A DNA stretch of 64,000 bases from Trametopsis cervina (GCA_022385755.1 MU278380.1:142650-206649); one strand, 5' to 3'; shown: positions 1 to 12,558, numbered from the stretch's first letter. Numbers and translations are program-made. Notes: generated by a model not told the origin, from the sequence alone.

Positions 1-1185
1 GCGGCAATGGTCGTGGATGGACGATCACGTGGGAAGCGATGGAGAAGAGCGAGTGCCGTGCGAGTGCTCGCAGCCGATGTGGGTGAACCACAAGCCGCAG
101 CGATGACCTCTGACTTTGTGGCACCCAGTGTGCATTGCTATCTTCAGGCTGTTACAAGATTATCAGCGTATGCTCTGATAAGACAACTATGAGGACGTGT
201 TCTTCGTAATAGCACCGTTCTTCGCAAAAACACCGTTCTGATGCGTTAGCAGTACCATGCATGTGTCTCTGTTTGCAAGGCTTGAGCAGACGAGCAGCGC
301 TGTCGGCACCGTCGTGACTGAGTCTGCGATGACCATGCTTCACTTGAGATCCCCAGATATATTTTGCTCTCATTCACGCCGAGAGACGAGCGAAAGATGA
401 GAAATTGGTCTTTGCAAGGGTTCTCGCCCACCGCAGGCGGAAGAAAACCAGGGGATTTGAGCCAGTGACAAGGTACCTATGCTCGGGTTTTCCCCTGCAA
501 AATGCAGTACTGTATGTCATGTGATGCGGCCGTTCAAACGGTCTGAACGGTCAAAACGCAGTTCAGCGAAAGATGCCCATCATGCATCACGTGCCATATT
601 CATACAGTACGCGTTGCTGATTCCAACATCATTCGGCAGAAGTGGGTCGGTCGAAGCGAACGTCGGTCGACTAGATACGCACTTCTATCGGCGGACGAGA
701 AGTGAGAACAAGTCGTGAAATGTCTCAGAATGCCGCCCCCTTCCTCGATAAGTATGTTGGCCATGTACTCCAAATTTTGAGGTTCCTCATTCTGGCACAT
801 GCTTGGTAGAGTGCGTTCGGTCGCTCAGGAATACACGTGGAATAACATACACAACACTCTTCGTGGCTGGTCAAGCACTACTGTGCATCGTCGTCTGCAG
901 ACGATGAGAACGAGCTTGAGAAAACAGAGGTGTTTGGTTTGATTGTTTTAGCGTTCTACACGGTTTCCATGCTACGGTACCTAGAAATTCTCGTGAGGCG
1001 CCATTCTGCTGACATTGGCGGCGTCGCTGCTGGCTGCGCCTTGACAGTGCGGCTTGCCAATGAACGAACGTCGTCGCCTGACAAGCACAAGCACAACCCT
1101 ATCGCCAGAGTGCCGACCAAACAGCCAGTCGTGTGCACGTTCCTTCCGCCCCGCTCTCAGCCCCCCGAACGTTTTATTCCCTTTC
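1..1185. other. Left-edge region, no gene recognised
   Basis: I see no ORF with a recognisable product. The reading frames here are short and lack coherent splice-joined continuation. The right part probably holds the 3' untranslated region of the RPC34 gene, which ends at 1186 on the minus strand. Confidence 0.5.
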
Positions 1186-3027
1186 TTACACCACCTTCAC
1201 CTCCTCCGCCGCCTCGAGCCAATCCCCATAGTACACACACTCCCCGGGATTGACAGGCCCACCGTCCTTGCAGAACGCGAACGCAGGACACCGCCCACAC
1301 GGCGCCTGGCCGAGCCCGAACGCAAGCATGCGCTCCGCATGGACTGCCCGATAGACATTCGCGCCGCTGTTCAACAACCCCACGTCATCGTCCATCGCCG
1401 GCGAGGAGTCGTGCGCGTGCCTCGAGCGACGCGGCGGCGCGCTCCTGTCTTCGTCTTCGTCCTCGTCCTCCGATGCCGACGACGAGTCCGACGAGTCCCG
1501 GACCCTGCGACGTTTCTTCGCTTTGCTCTTTTTCTTCTTCGCTGACTCGTCGTCTGAGCCCTGCGTCTCGCTTCCGTCCGACTCGTCACTGCCCGCGCGG
1601 TGTCTCCGCTTCTTCGACCGCTCGTCCTCGCTGCCGCTCTCGGCTTTCGCATGCTTCTTGGACTTTGATCTCGACTTTGGCTTTGACTTTTTCCGTCTTT
1701 TCGAATCTTCACCCGAGTCGCTCTCGTCATCCGAAGACTCTGCCCTCTTCCGCTTTCCCTTTCTGGAGCGACTCTCGCCGGCTGCGCGCTTCCGCTTCTT
1801 GCTCCTTGACGATTTTCTCGTGCCATCCGAGCTCTCTGCGTCGCTGCCCTCGTCGTTCCCCAGGCTCGACTCCCATAATGCAGCGCCGAGGGCGGGGATC
1901 TAGCGGAGAAGATCAGCAAACATCCTTCACAAGCGTCTCCATGTTTGCGACGACATACCCTTTCGACGTCGCCGTCGATCACGAGCACGTTCAGCAGCAT
2001 TTCTACGTGATCCACCGTGAGCTGCGTCTCCGTGATCCGACTCTTGTTCAGGAACGTCTGCACTTGTGCCGCGGTCGGATACGCCGGTGCACCAGATATT
2101 GAGTACAGCATCCGCTGTTGCGCGCCCTCTTCCTCTGCTCTCGTCTTCGACTTGGTCGCACGGGGAAAACTCTATAGAGGGTAGTAATTAGATTGCGTCA
2201 GTCGTGCGAACAGCGCGCTCACCCTGTCCCGAATGAACTTGAGGCAGGCCGCAGAGAGGAGCTTGATAAACTCCGTATCGAGCTCTTTGTCGGTGTACCA
2301 CGGTCCGCCGGTCATCTCAACCGACGGCTCAAGATGGAAGAGCATGTAAATTTTGCGCGTGGGGTGCTATGCAATATGTGTGAACACAACGAACCCGTAC
2401 AGAGCAGCACAACACAACACGCACCTGCACGCTGCCCTTGAGAGCCTTCACAAGCTGCTTCTGCGTCAGCGACTTCAAGCACCGGTCGATGACCGTCTGG
2501 TGCAGCTCCGTTTTGACTTTCAGATGCTTCGTCCATATCCCTGACAGAGGAATGCAATGCGCGAGTCAGACAACCGTCTTCATCGAGCGAGCAGACAAAC
2601 ACGCTGACCGTCGTTCCCCGAGGCTTGTATGTGGCTCAGCACGATGTTCTCTTCCGCGGACAGGTCCTTCTTACTGCACACAGAACGAGGCACGTCAGTA
2701 CTGCCCGTCAACGCGAGTACGACTCGGAACCATCACGCACATCTCCAGCTCTTGTTTCACGACCGCGCGGAAGGACAGCTTGCCGCCAGAACCGTGCTGC
2801 AACGGCTTCAGCAGGCCCGCTCCCAACAAGAAGTTGAGAGCCCCCATGCGCTGGGTCTGGTCCGACACCAGTGCATCAATTTCTTTCTGCGACAAAGTCT
2901 GAATAGCTCATCGTCAGCACGGGTCCGTACATGCTATGCAAAAGCCATAATATAATACCTTGTCATGGCTCGCAAGGGCGGCCTGGTGTATCTTTTGCTC
3001 TAAGCCATTCAGTTTTCTTACGCTCAT
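1186..3027 (-). CDS. RPC34: RNA polymerase III subunit RPC34 (RPC6/POLR3F family)
   Basis: This is a winged-helix subunit of the Pol III RPC82/RPC34/RPC31 subcomplex, which acts in the nucleus in initiation on tRNA and 5S genes. About seven exons join into one frame. The start at 3027 gives MSVRKLNGLEQKIHQAAL. Winged helix 1 follows (2900-2740), then a helix with KKDLSAEENIVLSHIQASGN and GIWTKHLKVKTEL (2667-2430), then GGPWYTDKELDTEFIKLL (2350-2220). The third winged helix is at 2140-1966. The last exon (about 1914-1186) ends in the cysteine cluster CGRCPAF.FCKDGGPVNP.ECVYY.DWL, the metal/Fe-S motif at the C-terminus of this family. The protein is about 490 residues, against about 317 in yeast and human. 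The excess is a charged Ser/Lys/Arg/Asp/Glu-rich stretch of roughly 130 residues encoded at about 1880-1400, just before the cysteine cluster. The family call is firm; exon edges are inferred. Confidence 0.92.
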
Positions 3028-3711
3028 GGTCGGACGTGACGTTCATCTCAACGTAAGCGCGCTGTAATCATGGGCGCCTGCGTAATATTTGATCGAGATC
3101 AACCGCGTCCTCCTCGCGCCTCGCGTGCTCACCATGTACACAGTACTTGTATACATATAATGTAATGGTACCTTAGCTTTTAATCAGCGTCGGTCCAAGG
3201 AGTCAAGTACAAAATTCAAACACATGGATTATCTAACCAAAGGAGCGACTGTTGTACATACAGTACAAGAAATTATTACGACCATAACTTACGATACCAT
3301 CTTTAAATTCTCTTCACCCCCGTTCGGATTTACACTGATCAACTCCAAGACGACGATATTGATCGGTGCTGCAGAAAAGGTCTGGGAGGTCTTGCCAAAT
3401 AACACCCAGGCCATCGAAAAAAGGGGTATGCGGCCCCGTGTACCTCAAAGACAACGAGAGCGACAACGAAAGCGAACAGAATCTCGAGCAGGAATGGTGA
3501 AGGATCCGAGCCTGCACCACAACCACGAAGGCCTGAACCAACAACACGGAAGAAAGCGTAGAGAGCCCATTGACTTGAATAGCTAGGAGAGCGGGTAGGA
3601 AAGCTGTGGCAACCAGGAAGCCAGTCCAAGGTGCTTTTTCGACAACACAGTGACAACGATTGAGAGATGAGGTAACAAGGGGTCGCAGCCAGGGATGGCC
3701 TGGAGAGGGGC
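3028..3711. other. Spacer between RPC34 start and P450 stop
   Basis: This is the RPC34 upstream region and the P450 3' untranslated region. A 143-codon minus-strand frame (3314-3745) encodes a hydrophobic stretch and a Ser-Leu repeat. It overlaps the last P450 exon out of frame and has no recognisable family, so I do not call it a gene. Confidence 0.5.
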
Positions 3712-5865
3712 TCAGTAGGCACGAGGAATGAACGCAAGCTTGCATTCCTTCGAAGCAGGGAAGATAGTCTGCAAATAGCTCAGTATTGAATACTCCCTGT
3801 GTGCTTAATGGTCACGTACGAATGCATCGCGGACTTCCATGGTGCGCTCATTGGTCTCCTCAGGCTTGGCGGTAATGGTAAAGTTTCTTGCTACGACGGC
3901 GACAACCATCCTCAAGACGATCTGAGCAAGGTTTTGGCCACCACAGACACGGGTTCCAACACCGAAAGGAATCATTTGCTGAGCCATACTATTTCCAAAT
4001 ATCAGACGGAATGTCACTCCAACAGCGTTGACACTCACCGTGTAAGCCTCTCTTCCTCTGCATCAGAGCCATCGATCGGCAGCCACCTCTCAGGTAAGAA
4101 CGTTTCCGGGCTGGGAAAGATCTCCGGATCACGGTGCATGCTCCACGCTTGGGTTGAAACAACGGTTCCCGGAGGAAGCGCGTAGCCCATCATGTCAAAG
4201 TCCTCATCGGACTTCGAAACAGCACCAGAGGAGCGAGACGGTACGACACGTTCAAGAAGCGAAGGAGCGGATCCATAGACGCGCATAGCTAAGTCACAAG
4301 TAGGATCAGCCCCGTAGAAAAAAACAAACATATACTTATGGCAACTCACATTCTTTGATGAATGCGTTCAAATATGGCAGACGCATGACGGTGTTGATGT
4401 CTGGCACTACCTTTTTGTCTGCCATAGCCTCGTCTAATTCCATCTGGAGGCGTTGCATGATATCGCGACGGCGACTGAGCTCCCAGAACATGTAGGAAAG
4501 AGACAGAGACGAAGTATCCACACCAGCAATCCTGAAAGCGATCTCGTAAGCAGGGCTAAACTCGGCTCCTTTTTTGCATAGAAGATACGCACACGTGTCC
4601 CATGGCTTCCGAGATGATATCCTGGTCGCACATGCTTTCATGAGTCGATAGTATACGGTGTTGAAGCATACGCTGAATAAGTGGCATCTTCTCAATATCG
4701 CCGTCGATACCAACCTTGCCCGCCTGGATGTTGGTACGTGTTTCATAAAGTCGACTCCCGACGAACTGAGAGGAAAGGTTCCATATAAGTTACAACTAAG
4801 GCAATCGTGCACGAGACATACCTCTGCCATGACGCTGTCCGAGCTGCAGATTTCGCGTAAGCGGACGTTGGGGATACGGCATACGAGGTTCCATGCCCAA
4901 GTGGGGACCGCGCTACGCTGTTGGGGCAATCAACACCCCGTTCAAGAGTAGCGGACAAAACACATACAAGAATACCGCGGGCGGGGAAATCATAGACGGC
5001 CATGGTGACGGGGTCACGAATATTGGAAGCCCAGTTCTCTAGCGATCCGCTGCGAGATCCAAATACCGTGCAAGAAATCACGTCCACCATGAAATGGCGG
5101 AACATGTCCAAGCTTTCCACAGAAGTCTTGCCTGCAATGCGATCGAGGACCTAGATGTGACGTGGGTACATGGTGAGAAAAGATGCATGCGTAGTGTGAG
5201 AAGGACTTGGTACCTCTACGAGTGAGGAGGAGAAGTCCTGTAGCTCTGGTTGGAAGAGCGCGAGGTTGGATGGAATGTAATGTGGGGCATAGCTCTTCTT
5301 GCGGATCACGTGTTCAGCATGAGGCAGGGTGGTCATGCTACGAAGAAGTTTATCAGTGCCTCGTTGTGTTTTTGATGAGCCTATCAGACGCACGCGTGGT
5401 CATTGTTGTTCCTGTTAGGGAAACGTCAGTCCTATCAGAATTGGGGGGTACGTCGATGTGAACGTACGTGAGCAGACTCTTGTAGTATGGGCTCTTGTCG
5501 AACTTGTGAAGGCAGTAGACACTCCTCATCGTTGTCGCGTCGCAAAACGCGACCTTGTTGGGGGCAATGCGGACGACGGGACCATATTGTTCAAAGAGCG
5601 ACTGTACGGTCCGGCACTGTTGCATGCGGACGACGTGTGTGATGAGCCAGAAGTCGGAGACGGCGGCATACCACGGGCCTGGGATGGCGGAGAGAGGCGA
5701 GAAGAAAAGACGGTAGAGAACGACTGCTGTAATGTAGCAGGCGTAGAGAGATATCGCAAGAAGGAGAACTTGAGTTTTGCTAAGAGAAACCAAGACAACA
5801 GAAGAGGGCATCGCAAAGTCGGCGGGAGATACGGAGTTGGCGCTCATATTGTGGGTTGGGTGCAA
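3712..5865 (-). CDS. Cytochrome P450 monooxygenase
   Basis: This is a heme-thiolate monooxygenase anchored in the ER membrane; the substrate cannot be told from sequence. About nine exons join cleanly. The N-terminus has a hydrophobic anchor of about 22 residues ([19 protein letters not shown]) followed by the proline hinge [11 protein letters not shown]. The I-helix motif is AGVDTSS (near 4520). The ExxR motif is KESMR, split across an intron near 4290-4360. FLPERW lies near 4090, and the heme-binding loop [10 protein letters not shown] near 3950 holds the axial Cys. The last exon encodes [17 protein letters not shown] and stops at 3712, a normal P450 tail. Length is about 540 residues, usual for the superfamily. 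An in-frame ATG at 5847 is an alternative start. All catalytic motifs are intact. It is flanked by housekeeping genes, with no terpene or polyketide synthase nearby. Confidence 0.93.
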
Positions 5866-6052
5866 GGGCGATGGGGGGTTGTGTGAAAAGTCGCTGCTGT
5901 GTGCTGCTGTTGTGTATAAGATCGCTTGGGAGTCGGCGGGAGCTGTCCGGCGGAGGGCGGGGCCTGTCGCAGGAGGGTCGCGAGGAGGAGGGGGTGGTGG
6001 TGGTGGGAGGGAACGAAGGGTGCGCTTGAGGAACGCGAATGCGGGTTGCGGG

Positions 6053-6059
6053 TTTTATA
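6053..6059 (-). promoter_or_regulatory. Candidate TATA box for the P450 gene
   Basis: TATAAAA reads on the minus strand inside a GC-rich stretch, about 190 nt upstream of the P450 start codon. Spacing to a start site is plausible, but no transcript evidence is available. Confidence 0.4.
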
Positions 6060-6318
6060 CCCGTGGCAGCGAACACATGAGAACGGACGGCGAGAGTGGG
6101 CGTTTCTGGACAGAATATCGAGAGGCGAGGGGAGGGGATCTTGGACTGTTGCCATTTTGGGAAGTAGCAGTGCCAAAAGCGCGTTGAGAATGGCGGTGGC
6201 GCGAGTCCTGATTGGTCCGTTCCCACCGTTGCCTGTCGTCTTCCTGCCGAAGCTGCCTCGTTGCTAAGACCACGTCTAGCCCTGCACCGCAAGCAAAGAC
6301 GACATCAAGTAATAACCC

Positions 6319-7182
6319 TTACCACCGTATAGCGTGTAGCGCATAGTCCTGCAGTTGAGACGATAGGCGACGATGGAAGTCGCGCATAGTGAACCTAAAG
6401 CTCGCGCACAACGCAGATGGTGTAGCTGAAGCTCGCGCCATCGTCGCTGGTCCACGACGCGCAGGCTCGGATCCGTGTCGACGACGTCCACGGATCAACA
6501 ACAGAGCTATCTCCACCATGACGTCCAGAACCGCGCTCATGGTCGGCCAACCGCGTTCATGGTCGAGCAACCCAGCTGCCAAAGCGAGACGGCCCATGCC
6601 CACGATGATATACCGATGATACCTCATGTCGAGCCGCCATTCAGCGAATTCTGCGCCGCTGTCCTCGTCGCCCGCTACTTGATACTCGACGCGGCCACAC
6701 ATCGTCCGACCGGACAATGCTAGCGCAGAACAGAGGCTGACATAGAACCGACCTGTGCTTTTGTAATCCCACAGAGGACCCGCTCTGTCATCGCTGGCCC
6801 GATATCTGACAGAGCCGGGAGCTAGTGCGTGGGTCGTGGGTGCGTTCGTGAGCCTCATGCCAGCGGTACCAACATGCGCACATACCTCCATCCAAACCGA
6901 CGAATGCGGCAAGATGAGCGCATCATTGCAGCCCGTCAATGCGCAATCGTCCGCCCGCCAGAATGGAGCTAGGTACCGGTCAGAGCGCATACGCCTTCCT
7001 TTAGGCACGCTGCTCGACTTACTCGGGAGAACCCTGCAGCTGGGTCGGTGCAGTCGAAGATCCCGAAAGGCTGATGCGGTCGAATAAGCGCAAGATTCAA
7101 GTCGCCCAGCCAGCGGTTCGGTAGTATGCAGGGCCGCAGGGTCCCTGCATACGATGATAGCCTGTCCTGTGCCGATTTGCAT
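6319..7182 (-). CDS. Unrecognised 287-codon ORF, doubtful
   Basis: This is the longest open frame in the 2.8 kb gap. It has no motif I recognise. One segment (residues about 190-235) is hydrophobic, with YIIVGMGRLALAAGLL and VMVEIALLLI, and could form two membrane helices. A second minus-strand frame at 7589-8104 has another hydrophobic patch (VVWGGDVFLVR), and the two could be pieces of one decayed multi-membrane gene. A chance frame in GC-rich DNA is equally possible. Confidence 0.2.
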   Translation of the reverse strand: MQIGTGQAIIVCRDPAALHTTEPLAGRLESCAYSTASAFRDLRLHRPSCRVLPSKSSSVPKGRRMRSDRYLAPFWRADDCALTGCNDALILPHSSVWMEVCAHVGTAGMRLTNAPTTHALAPGSVRYRASDDRAGPLWDYKSTGRFYVSLCSALALSGRTMCGRVEYQVAGDEDSGAEFAEWRLDMRYHRYIIVGMGRLALAAGLLDHERGWPTMSAVLDVMVEIALLLIRGRRRHGSEPARRGPATMARASATPSALCASFRFTMRDFHRRLSSQLQDYALHAIRW

Positions 7183-8651
7183 TATATCCCAGGATGCAGC
7201 GACAGCTTGCTCGCTTCGTCGCCTCTTGGGCTCAAGCTAGAACATGTGGTGCCGATTAGTGAGGCAAAACACTTTCTCAATCGCAACGTACCACTTCCGC
7301 GGCAGAGCCTTCGCGTCGGAGTGGTGTGGGCCAATATATTCACCGGCTGGTGGGGCACAGTCTAGAAGGCGGCTCAGCGATTCGTGCGGTCTATCACCCA
7401 TTCATACGATTCTTGCACGGCACAATAGGCTATCGTCTTTCGTTCTGCAAAATCGTCGAAATCATGAAGACGGCTCAGCGATGTGGTCCCGAGTCATGTC
7501 ATCATACAGTCAACATGGTCCCACTGCAGGTATGCCAGAATCCACTTGGAAGATTTGGCGGATTTCCCATCTGAGGGTGAAACGACGGTCAGAGCGCACG
7601 ATATACAGCAGAAACGTAACCCACACTAAAGCAGAAGTCGCGCCGGGTGCGTACCAAAAAGACATCGCCGCCCCAAACAACTGTTTGCAGCAGAGCCCCT
7701 ATATTCCCTAAAAGCTTGGTCCACGTCGGTTCGCAATGTTGAAAGGCCAGATCAAACTCAAACCTTGCAGGATCAAGAGCAGGAGGGAAACATGCCGCCA
7801 CTGCAGCTCGGCTGGGACAATCCTGGTGCACAGCCAGCCCAACTTCACCTGATGTCCAGACAGGGATCGACAGCGATCCCGAAGAGGGCTCTGCCAAAAA
7901 AGGAATGCAGGGTGCATGTGCTTGCCTTGCCACCGCGCAAACGGCTGTCTTGTTGTTACAGTACTGTACTGTGAATCTTCCGGAAACGTGTCGCTTGTCG
8001 GCGCTCGTTTTCATTGGGTGAGGATCAAGCCCAACAGATGTGACAACGGGCGACGCACCCGCACGAATCCAGATGCAAGTGGTCTGCGGCTGCGCCGTGC
8101 GCAAAGTTCGTCTACCGCAGATGAAGGTAGGCTACGAATGTACCCCACGACGCTTTCCCAGAGGCTGCTCAGCCCGCACCGGCGACATATCGGTGCCTGG
8201 GGGTCCTTGAAGCCTACGATAACCTTCCCTGGAGTCAATCAATCATTGGCATTGGCCACATCCTGCACACATAAATAAGCAGTCGTCGAAGCACCACCGC
8301 GACTGAAGCGCACCTGCAAGACACGTCGCGAACACGCCACCTACACAGCTCTGCCAGACACGTCAGTGAACTCGCTCGAACAAATGCAACGCACACCGTA
8401 TCGTTGATCTCTCCTCCCGGCCCATGAAACATTCCCGTTTCCCATAACGGCTTGCCTGCTAGTAAGATCATGCATGTCAATAATAAGCACGCACCGCACG
8501 ACGACGTGCGCGTTGACGGCACGGTGCACCCACACCGCTTCCCGGACGGGCGGACAAGCCAGATGTGTCTGCGTTGAATGAATGCGATAACAGATTTTTG
8601 CTTCCCGAAATAAATAAAGAGTGCCGTGAATGCTAGAGCTACAACAGAACA

Positions 8652-11600
8652 TCATGCATCTACATAGTCGTCGTCTTCTTCCGTCGCTTCCGTCGGAGCG
8701 ACAGAGTCCGCCGACGCGGTAGCTGCACCCGAAAAGAAAAACCGCACATTCAGAAACTGCGCGCGTATGCATAGCGAACAAGCTCGCAAACTCACAGTTT
8801 ATCGGCAGAGGGGGGTGCTGCTTCTCCCCCGTCGCCTCACGCGACACGGCGTCCTTCCACCCCTCCTCGAACAGGTCCGGGCTCTCCGCCGGGTCGGCGA
8901 TCGACGCAGCGAGCTTGCTGCGCTTTTTGTCCTGCAGCTCCGTCTTCCACGCCGTGACGGCCGCGGGAGCTTTGCTCGGAGCGTACGTGCGCGCGAACAT
9001 GGCGGCTTCGGGCGCGCGCTGGGTTTTGATCAGGAGGTCCACGCAGGCGGCAGGGTCGCCGAGCTGCAGGAGCGAGGCGAACGCGAGGTTGTTCTGCCCT
9101 TTGGCCTCTGCAAATCGGGTCAGAACTGGGGCTGAGAAGGGTCGCGAGAGTGAGAGTGAGAGGACGCACCGGCGGCAGCTGCGAGCTTTGCCAGACCGTC
9201 CCGATCGCCGATGGAGAGGAGGAGAAGCATGAGAGCACTGAGATCACCGGCTTTCTCGAAGCTTTCTCGTGCCAGATCGAAACGCCACACCGTCAGTGCA
9301 CGGTCGCCAATCGCCTTCCACTTGGACTCTGCCTCGAGTTCTGGGACGGTGCGAGCGATCTCCACTGCAGCGTCGAGGTCGTCCAGCTGTAGTGACAAAT
9401 CGAACTTGTGATCTGGGTCTGTAGTGATTTCCAGAGCGAGTTCCTTCAGGTCTAGTGACGGATTATGTCAAAAATATGTCGCGAAGAGGGGATAGTCGTA
9501 CGTACTTCGACTTTCCAAGAAAGTAGCAACCTTGTTGCGTTGTTCCTTGGGAATACTAGGGAGGATCTCATTTGCAGAGTCCATATCACCCCGTAGCACC
9601 GCCGTCTGGTACTCAACGAGACTCAGCGATAACGAGTAAGAGAAGACGTTGACATCTTTATCAGCGAGATATACGCGATTGTGGGCAGGGATGTAGCCAA
9701 GGAGATAGAGGGGCCTGGTCCGTCGGTGAGCTATAGACAAATGGGTGGTTTAAGACGACAGACATACTGGTCGAAAGGCGTGACAGTGTAGGACTCCGAC
9801 CCGACGAAGTAATTGAGACGGTTCGCCCCGGTGGTATAAATGAAGCAATCACCAACCCACTTCGCCGTTTTCACGCTGTGGTAATATTAGCAGAGGCGTT
9901 GGATACTGTATCCCTACACACCTCTCAGAAATCTCAGCCACCAGTTCGAATGCCTCTTCCACTCCCTCATCTCCAACCTCAACGCCTTCCTCCAGCTTAG
10001 CTGTGTATGCGTCACGATCGAAGCGGAGTACATAGTACGAGTCTTCTGAGCACACCGCGACAAGCTCTCCCGTTCCTGACCAGACGACCTACACAGCTAC
10101 GTCAGTGCGTTTTCATACGGACCGAAGCGCGCGTAACTCACATTCTTGGCGTCAACATCTATCCTTCGGACGACCTCACCAGACTCCCAGTCCCAGAACA
10201 CTACTACACCAGAACCTCGCGCGCCGAGCAACGGGCCGCCATGTAAGGCGTCCAGTGGCCATGATCCAGCACCCTTCATTGGCACCCCTGTGCGCTCTCG
10301 GAAGTTCTTGAACACGCGGACTTTCGTGCGTCCTTCAAGCACGGCGTACGTATTCGAATCATTCGCCCAAGCAAACGAAGTACCGTTGCCGAACGCCTTG
10401 TTTCGCCACGCGAGTGCTGTGTACACAATGTATTCCCCGTCTCCGACAACGGTGACGAACCGTCCATTCGGAGAATGGTTAATAGATGTCGCGAAGATTT
10501 CTGTACTGCCGATCTCCTTGATAGCGAGAGGTATCCGGTTGCCATCTGCAAGCTCCGCATCTCCGATGGTTTGAATGTTACCAGAGAGAACTGAGTTCGT
10601 CTTCGTGTATATCAGCTTGCCCGAGGGATCCATGCTGAAAGACGGTTCGTCGCGACCAAGCTACATATCTTCAACTTAGAGACACAGTAAATCAAGTCTC
10701 ATTACCACGTACCTTCACCACCACAACTCCCTCATCGTACCCAATGGCGACCTCGTTGGTGGACTTACGCAGAGACACGCACCACGCGCGCTCCAGAGCA
10801 TAGCTGAGCGTGTTTTCAAGGCGGTAAGTTCCACTGTTCCAGAGCTTGACTGTCCCGTCTTCACCACCACTGACGATGATGGGCAGGTTTGGGTGAAAGA
10901 CTGCGAAGAGGACGTTGTTTGTATGGCTCTCAAGCGTTTGAACACAGCTCTTGCTCAGATAATCCCAAATCTTGACAGTCTTGTCGTCACTAGCGGTGAC
11001 GAGGTACGGCTTGTCAGCACCAGGGTAGAACTCCACGAAATTGACACCCTTTTCGTGCGCTTCCATCGTGAAGTTGGCTGTGGGCGCACCCAAAGACCAC
11101 ATCTTCACTGTGCGATCCAAACACGCCGACGCAAATGTGTTCGGGTCTTTGGGGTTCACAGCAATGTTCATAATGTAATGAGTATGTCCCTCATATGTCT
11201 ATAATGGCAACGCTCGTTCGATCAAACAGAGAGCATATCATGCGTGGACTAACGCACGAACCTGAATACATCTCCACTGTTTATCCCAGTCCCATGCCTT
11301 GATGCTCATATCATCGGATCCCGTTAACACGATGCTTGCGGTTGGGTGTACAGTCAAGCATCGAATGTAATCCGGATGGGCCTCAAACGCGGCCACTTTT
11401 TCGTGCGTGTTGTAATTGAAGACGCGAAGCTGGAAGTCGTCGGAGCCAGCCACGAACCAATTCTTGCGAGGGATGAAGCGAACACATCGTACGGGGACCT
11501 CGGCGACCTCAAAAGTCTTTACCAGCGCGCCCGTTTCATGGTTGTAGATGTTGACCGTGCCATTATAGAGGCCGGTCAGTAGCCAAGGCTCTGTCGGATG

Positions 11601-11712
11601 AAAGTCGACGCCTTTCACCCGCTCCGAGCGAGAGAACAACGTCCGCTGTAGCGTGTTAGCCTAACTTTACTGGTATGTAGTAGAGGTACCATACGTTGAT
11701 GTCCAAAAGCAT
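8652..11712 (-). CDS. SEC27: Coatomer subunit beta' (COPI, SEC27/COPB2)
   Basis: This is a subunit of the COPI coat, which drives Golgi-to-ER and intra-Golgi retrograde transport; the beta' WD propeller binds dilysine cargo tails. The first exon encodes only MLLDIN (start at 11712). After a short intron it continues RTLFSRSERVKGVDFHP, matching the family's N-terminus. WD40 repeats fill 11640-10690, with WVFVAGSDD-like, GSDDMSIKAWDWD, ASDDKTVKIWDY and SGGEDGTVKLW blades. A second propeller and the alpha-solenoid follow (10650-8800), with typical stretches such as FDLSLQLDDLDAAVEIA and NNLAFASLLQLGDP. The last exon ends in an acidic tail, TEEDDDYVDA. The protein is about 840 residues in about ten exons, close to the usual length. 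No broken frame is seen. This is a single-copy essential gene in most eukaryotes. Confidence 0.95.
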
Positions 11713-12558
11713 CTCGCCTATTCGTCTATGGTGCGTGAAGGCGTCGAACGTCGAGCAGGTATAATTACAAGGATAGACGCGACACGCAGAGCAAGACGTG
11801 GTACTTCAAGAGACGCCTACATCACACTGCTCTCGTTACCGTGGGAAGATCAATGATAACAGCTTCGACCATTGCGCTCTCGCTGTACTGTACCAGCACC
11901 TGCGACCTTGGTACATACAATTCTCTGCATCTTTCCTATCCGGACCAGAGTTTCAGAATCTCAGAGTCATCTCCAAGATCTCGCTGCTGTTATGCGACTT
12001 TGCAAGATGCTGTGCTGGGAAACTTCCTGGCTTCATTTCCGGCTATCCAGTCAGACACAATCGCAACGTGTTTTACGGCCGTCACGCCTGAACCTGCGCT
12101 CGCCACGCAAATTCTCGAACGCAGCACAGCATATGCCTCGGCCACACTGCATCGCAGATGTGCTCTATTTTTTGGATCCACACATCAACTGAGCAGTTGA
12201 GTGCATTTTAGACTCGAGATCACGTAAATCCACTGAACACGTTGAGCGTGTTCGCCACTGACTGTCTCCACGGCTTATGTTCAACGGTATCTACCGTCAA
12301 GTGCTACACGTGTTGTGCACGCTTTGTGGGAGGAAGCACCGTGCTCGTGCCCCGAAATCAAGGCAGCACGATTCACGTATCATATCGCGCAGCTCTGCCG
12401 CACGAATGCAGCTCGGGAGCATGGCTGGCTGCCATTCTCCTCGATGCAGCCTTCAGGCAACTAGTCTCAATCTCAAGTATATATGGTACTCGAGATTCGG
12501 ACTTGTCGCATAGAACAACTCACCGACACCTCTCTCTCCTTCATCACTCTGTCCAACG
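11713..12558. promoter_or_regulatory. Divergent promoter region, SEC27 / WW-like membrane protein
   Basis: The two genes start on opposite strands 846 bp apart. A TATATAT sits at 12478-12484, about 75-80 nt before the rightward ATG, followed by a CT-rich run (about 12530-12550) typical of fungal start regions. A GTACTGTAC palindrome lies at 11885-11893. No ORF here looks real. Confidence 0.45.
12478..12484 (+). promoter_or_regulatory. Candidate TATA box
   Basis: TATATAT lies 75-81 nt upstream of the ATG at 12559, with a pyrimidine-rich run between them. Confidence 0.45.

Larger units (their letters stand above)
5866..8651. other. 2.8 kb region without a recognised gene
   Basis: This interval lies between the P450 start and the SEC27 stop. 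The P450 promoter occupies the left end. Several minus-strand frames between 6300 and 8100 encode hydrophobic or charged stretches, but they are interrupted by stops and do not join by convincing GT-AG introns. The palindrome TACTGTAC occurs at 7962-7969. The part at 8240-8650 is probably the SEC27 3' untranslated region. Confidence 0.5.

Noticed and set aside
3314..3745. 143-codon minus-strand ORF with a hydrophobic segment
   Set aside because: It overlaps the last P450 exon in another frame, carries a CT-repeat-encoded Ser-Leu run, and has no family resemblance; it is best read as 3' untranslated sequence.
6475..8278. Plus-strand frames in the P450-SEC27 gap read as a transposon
   Set aside because: I saw no reverse transcriptase, integrase or transposase motif, no terminal repeats and no target-site duplication.
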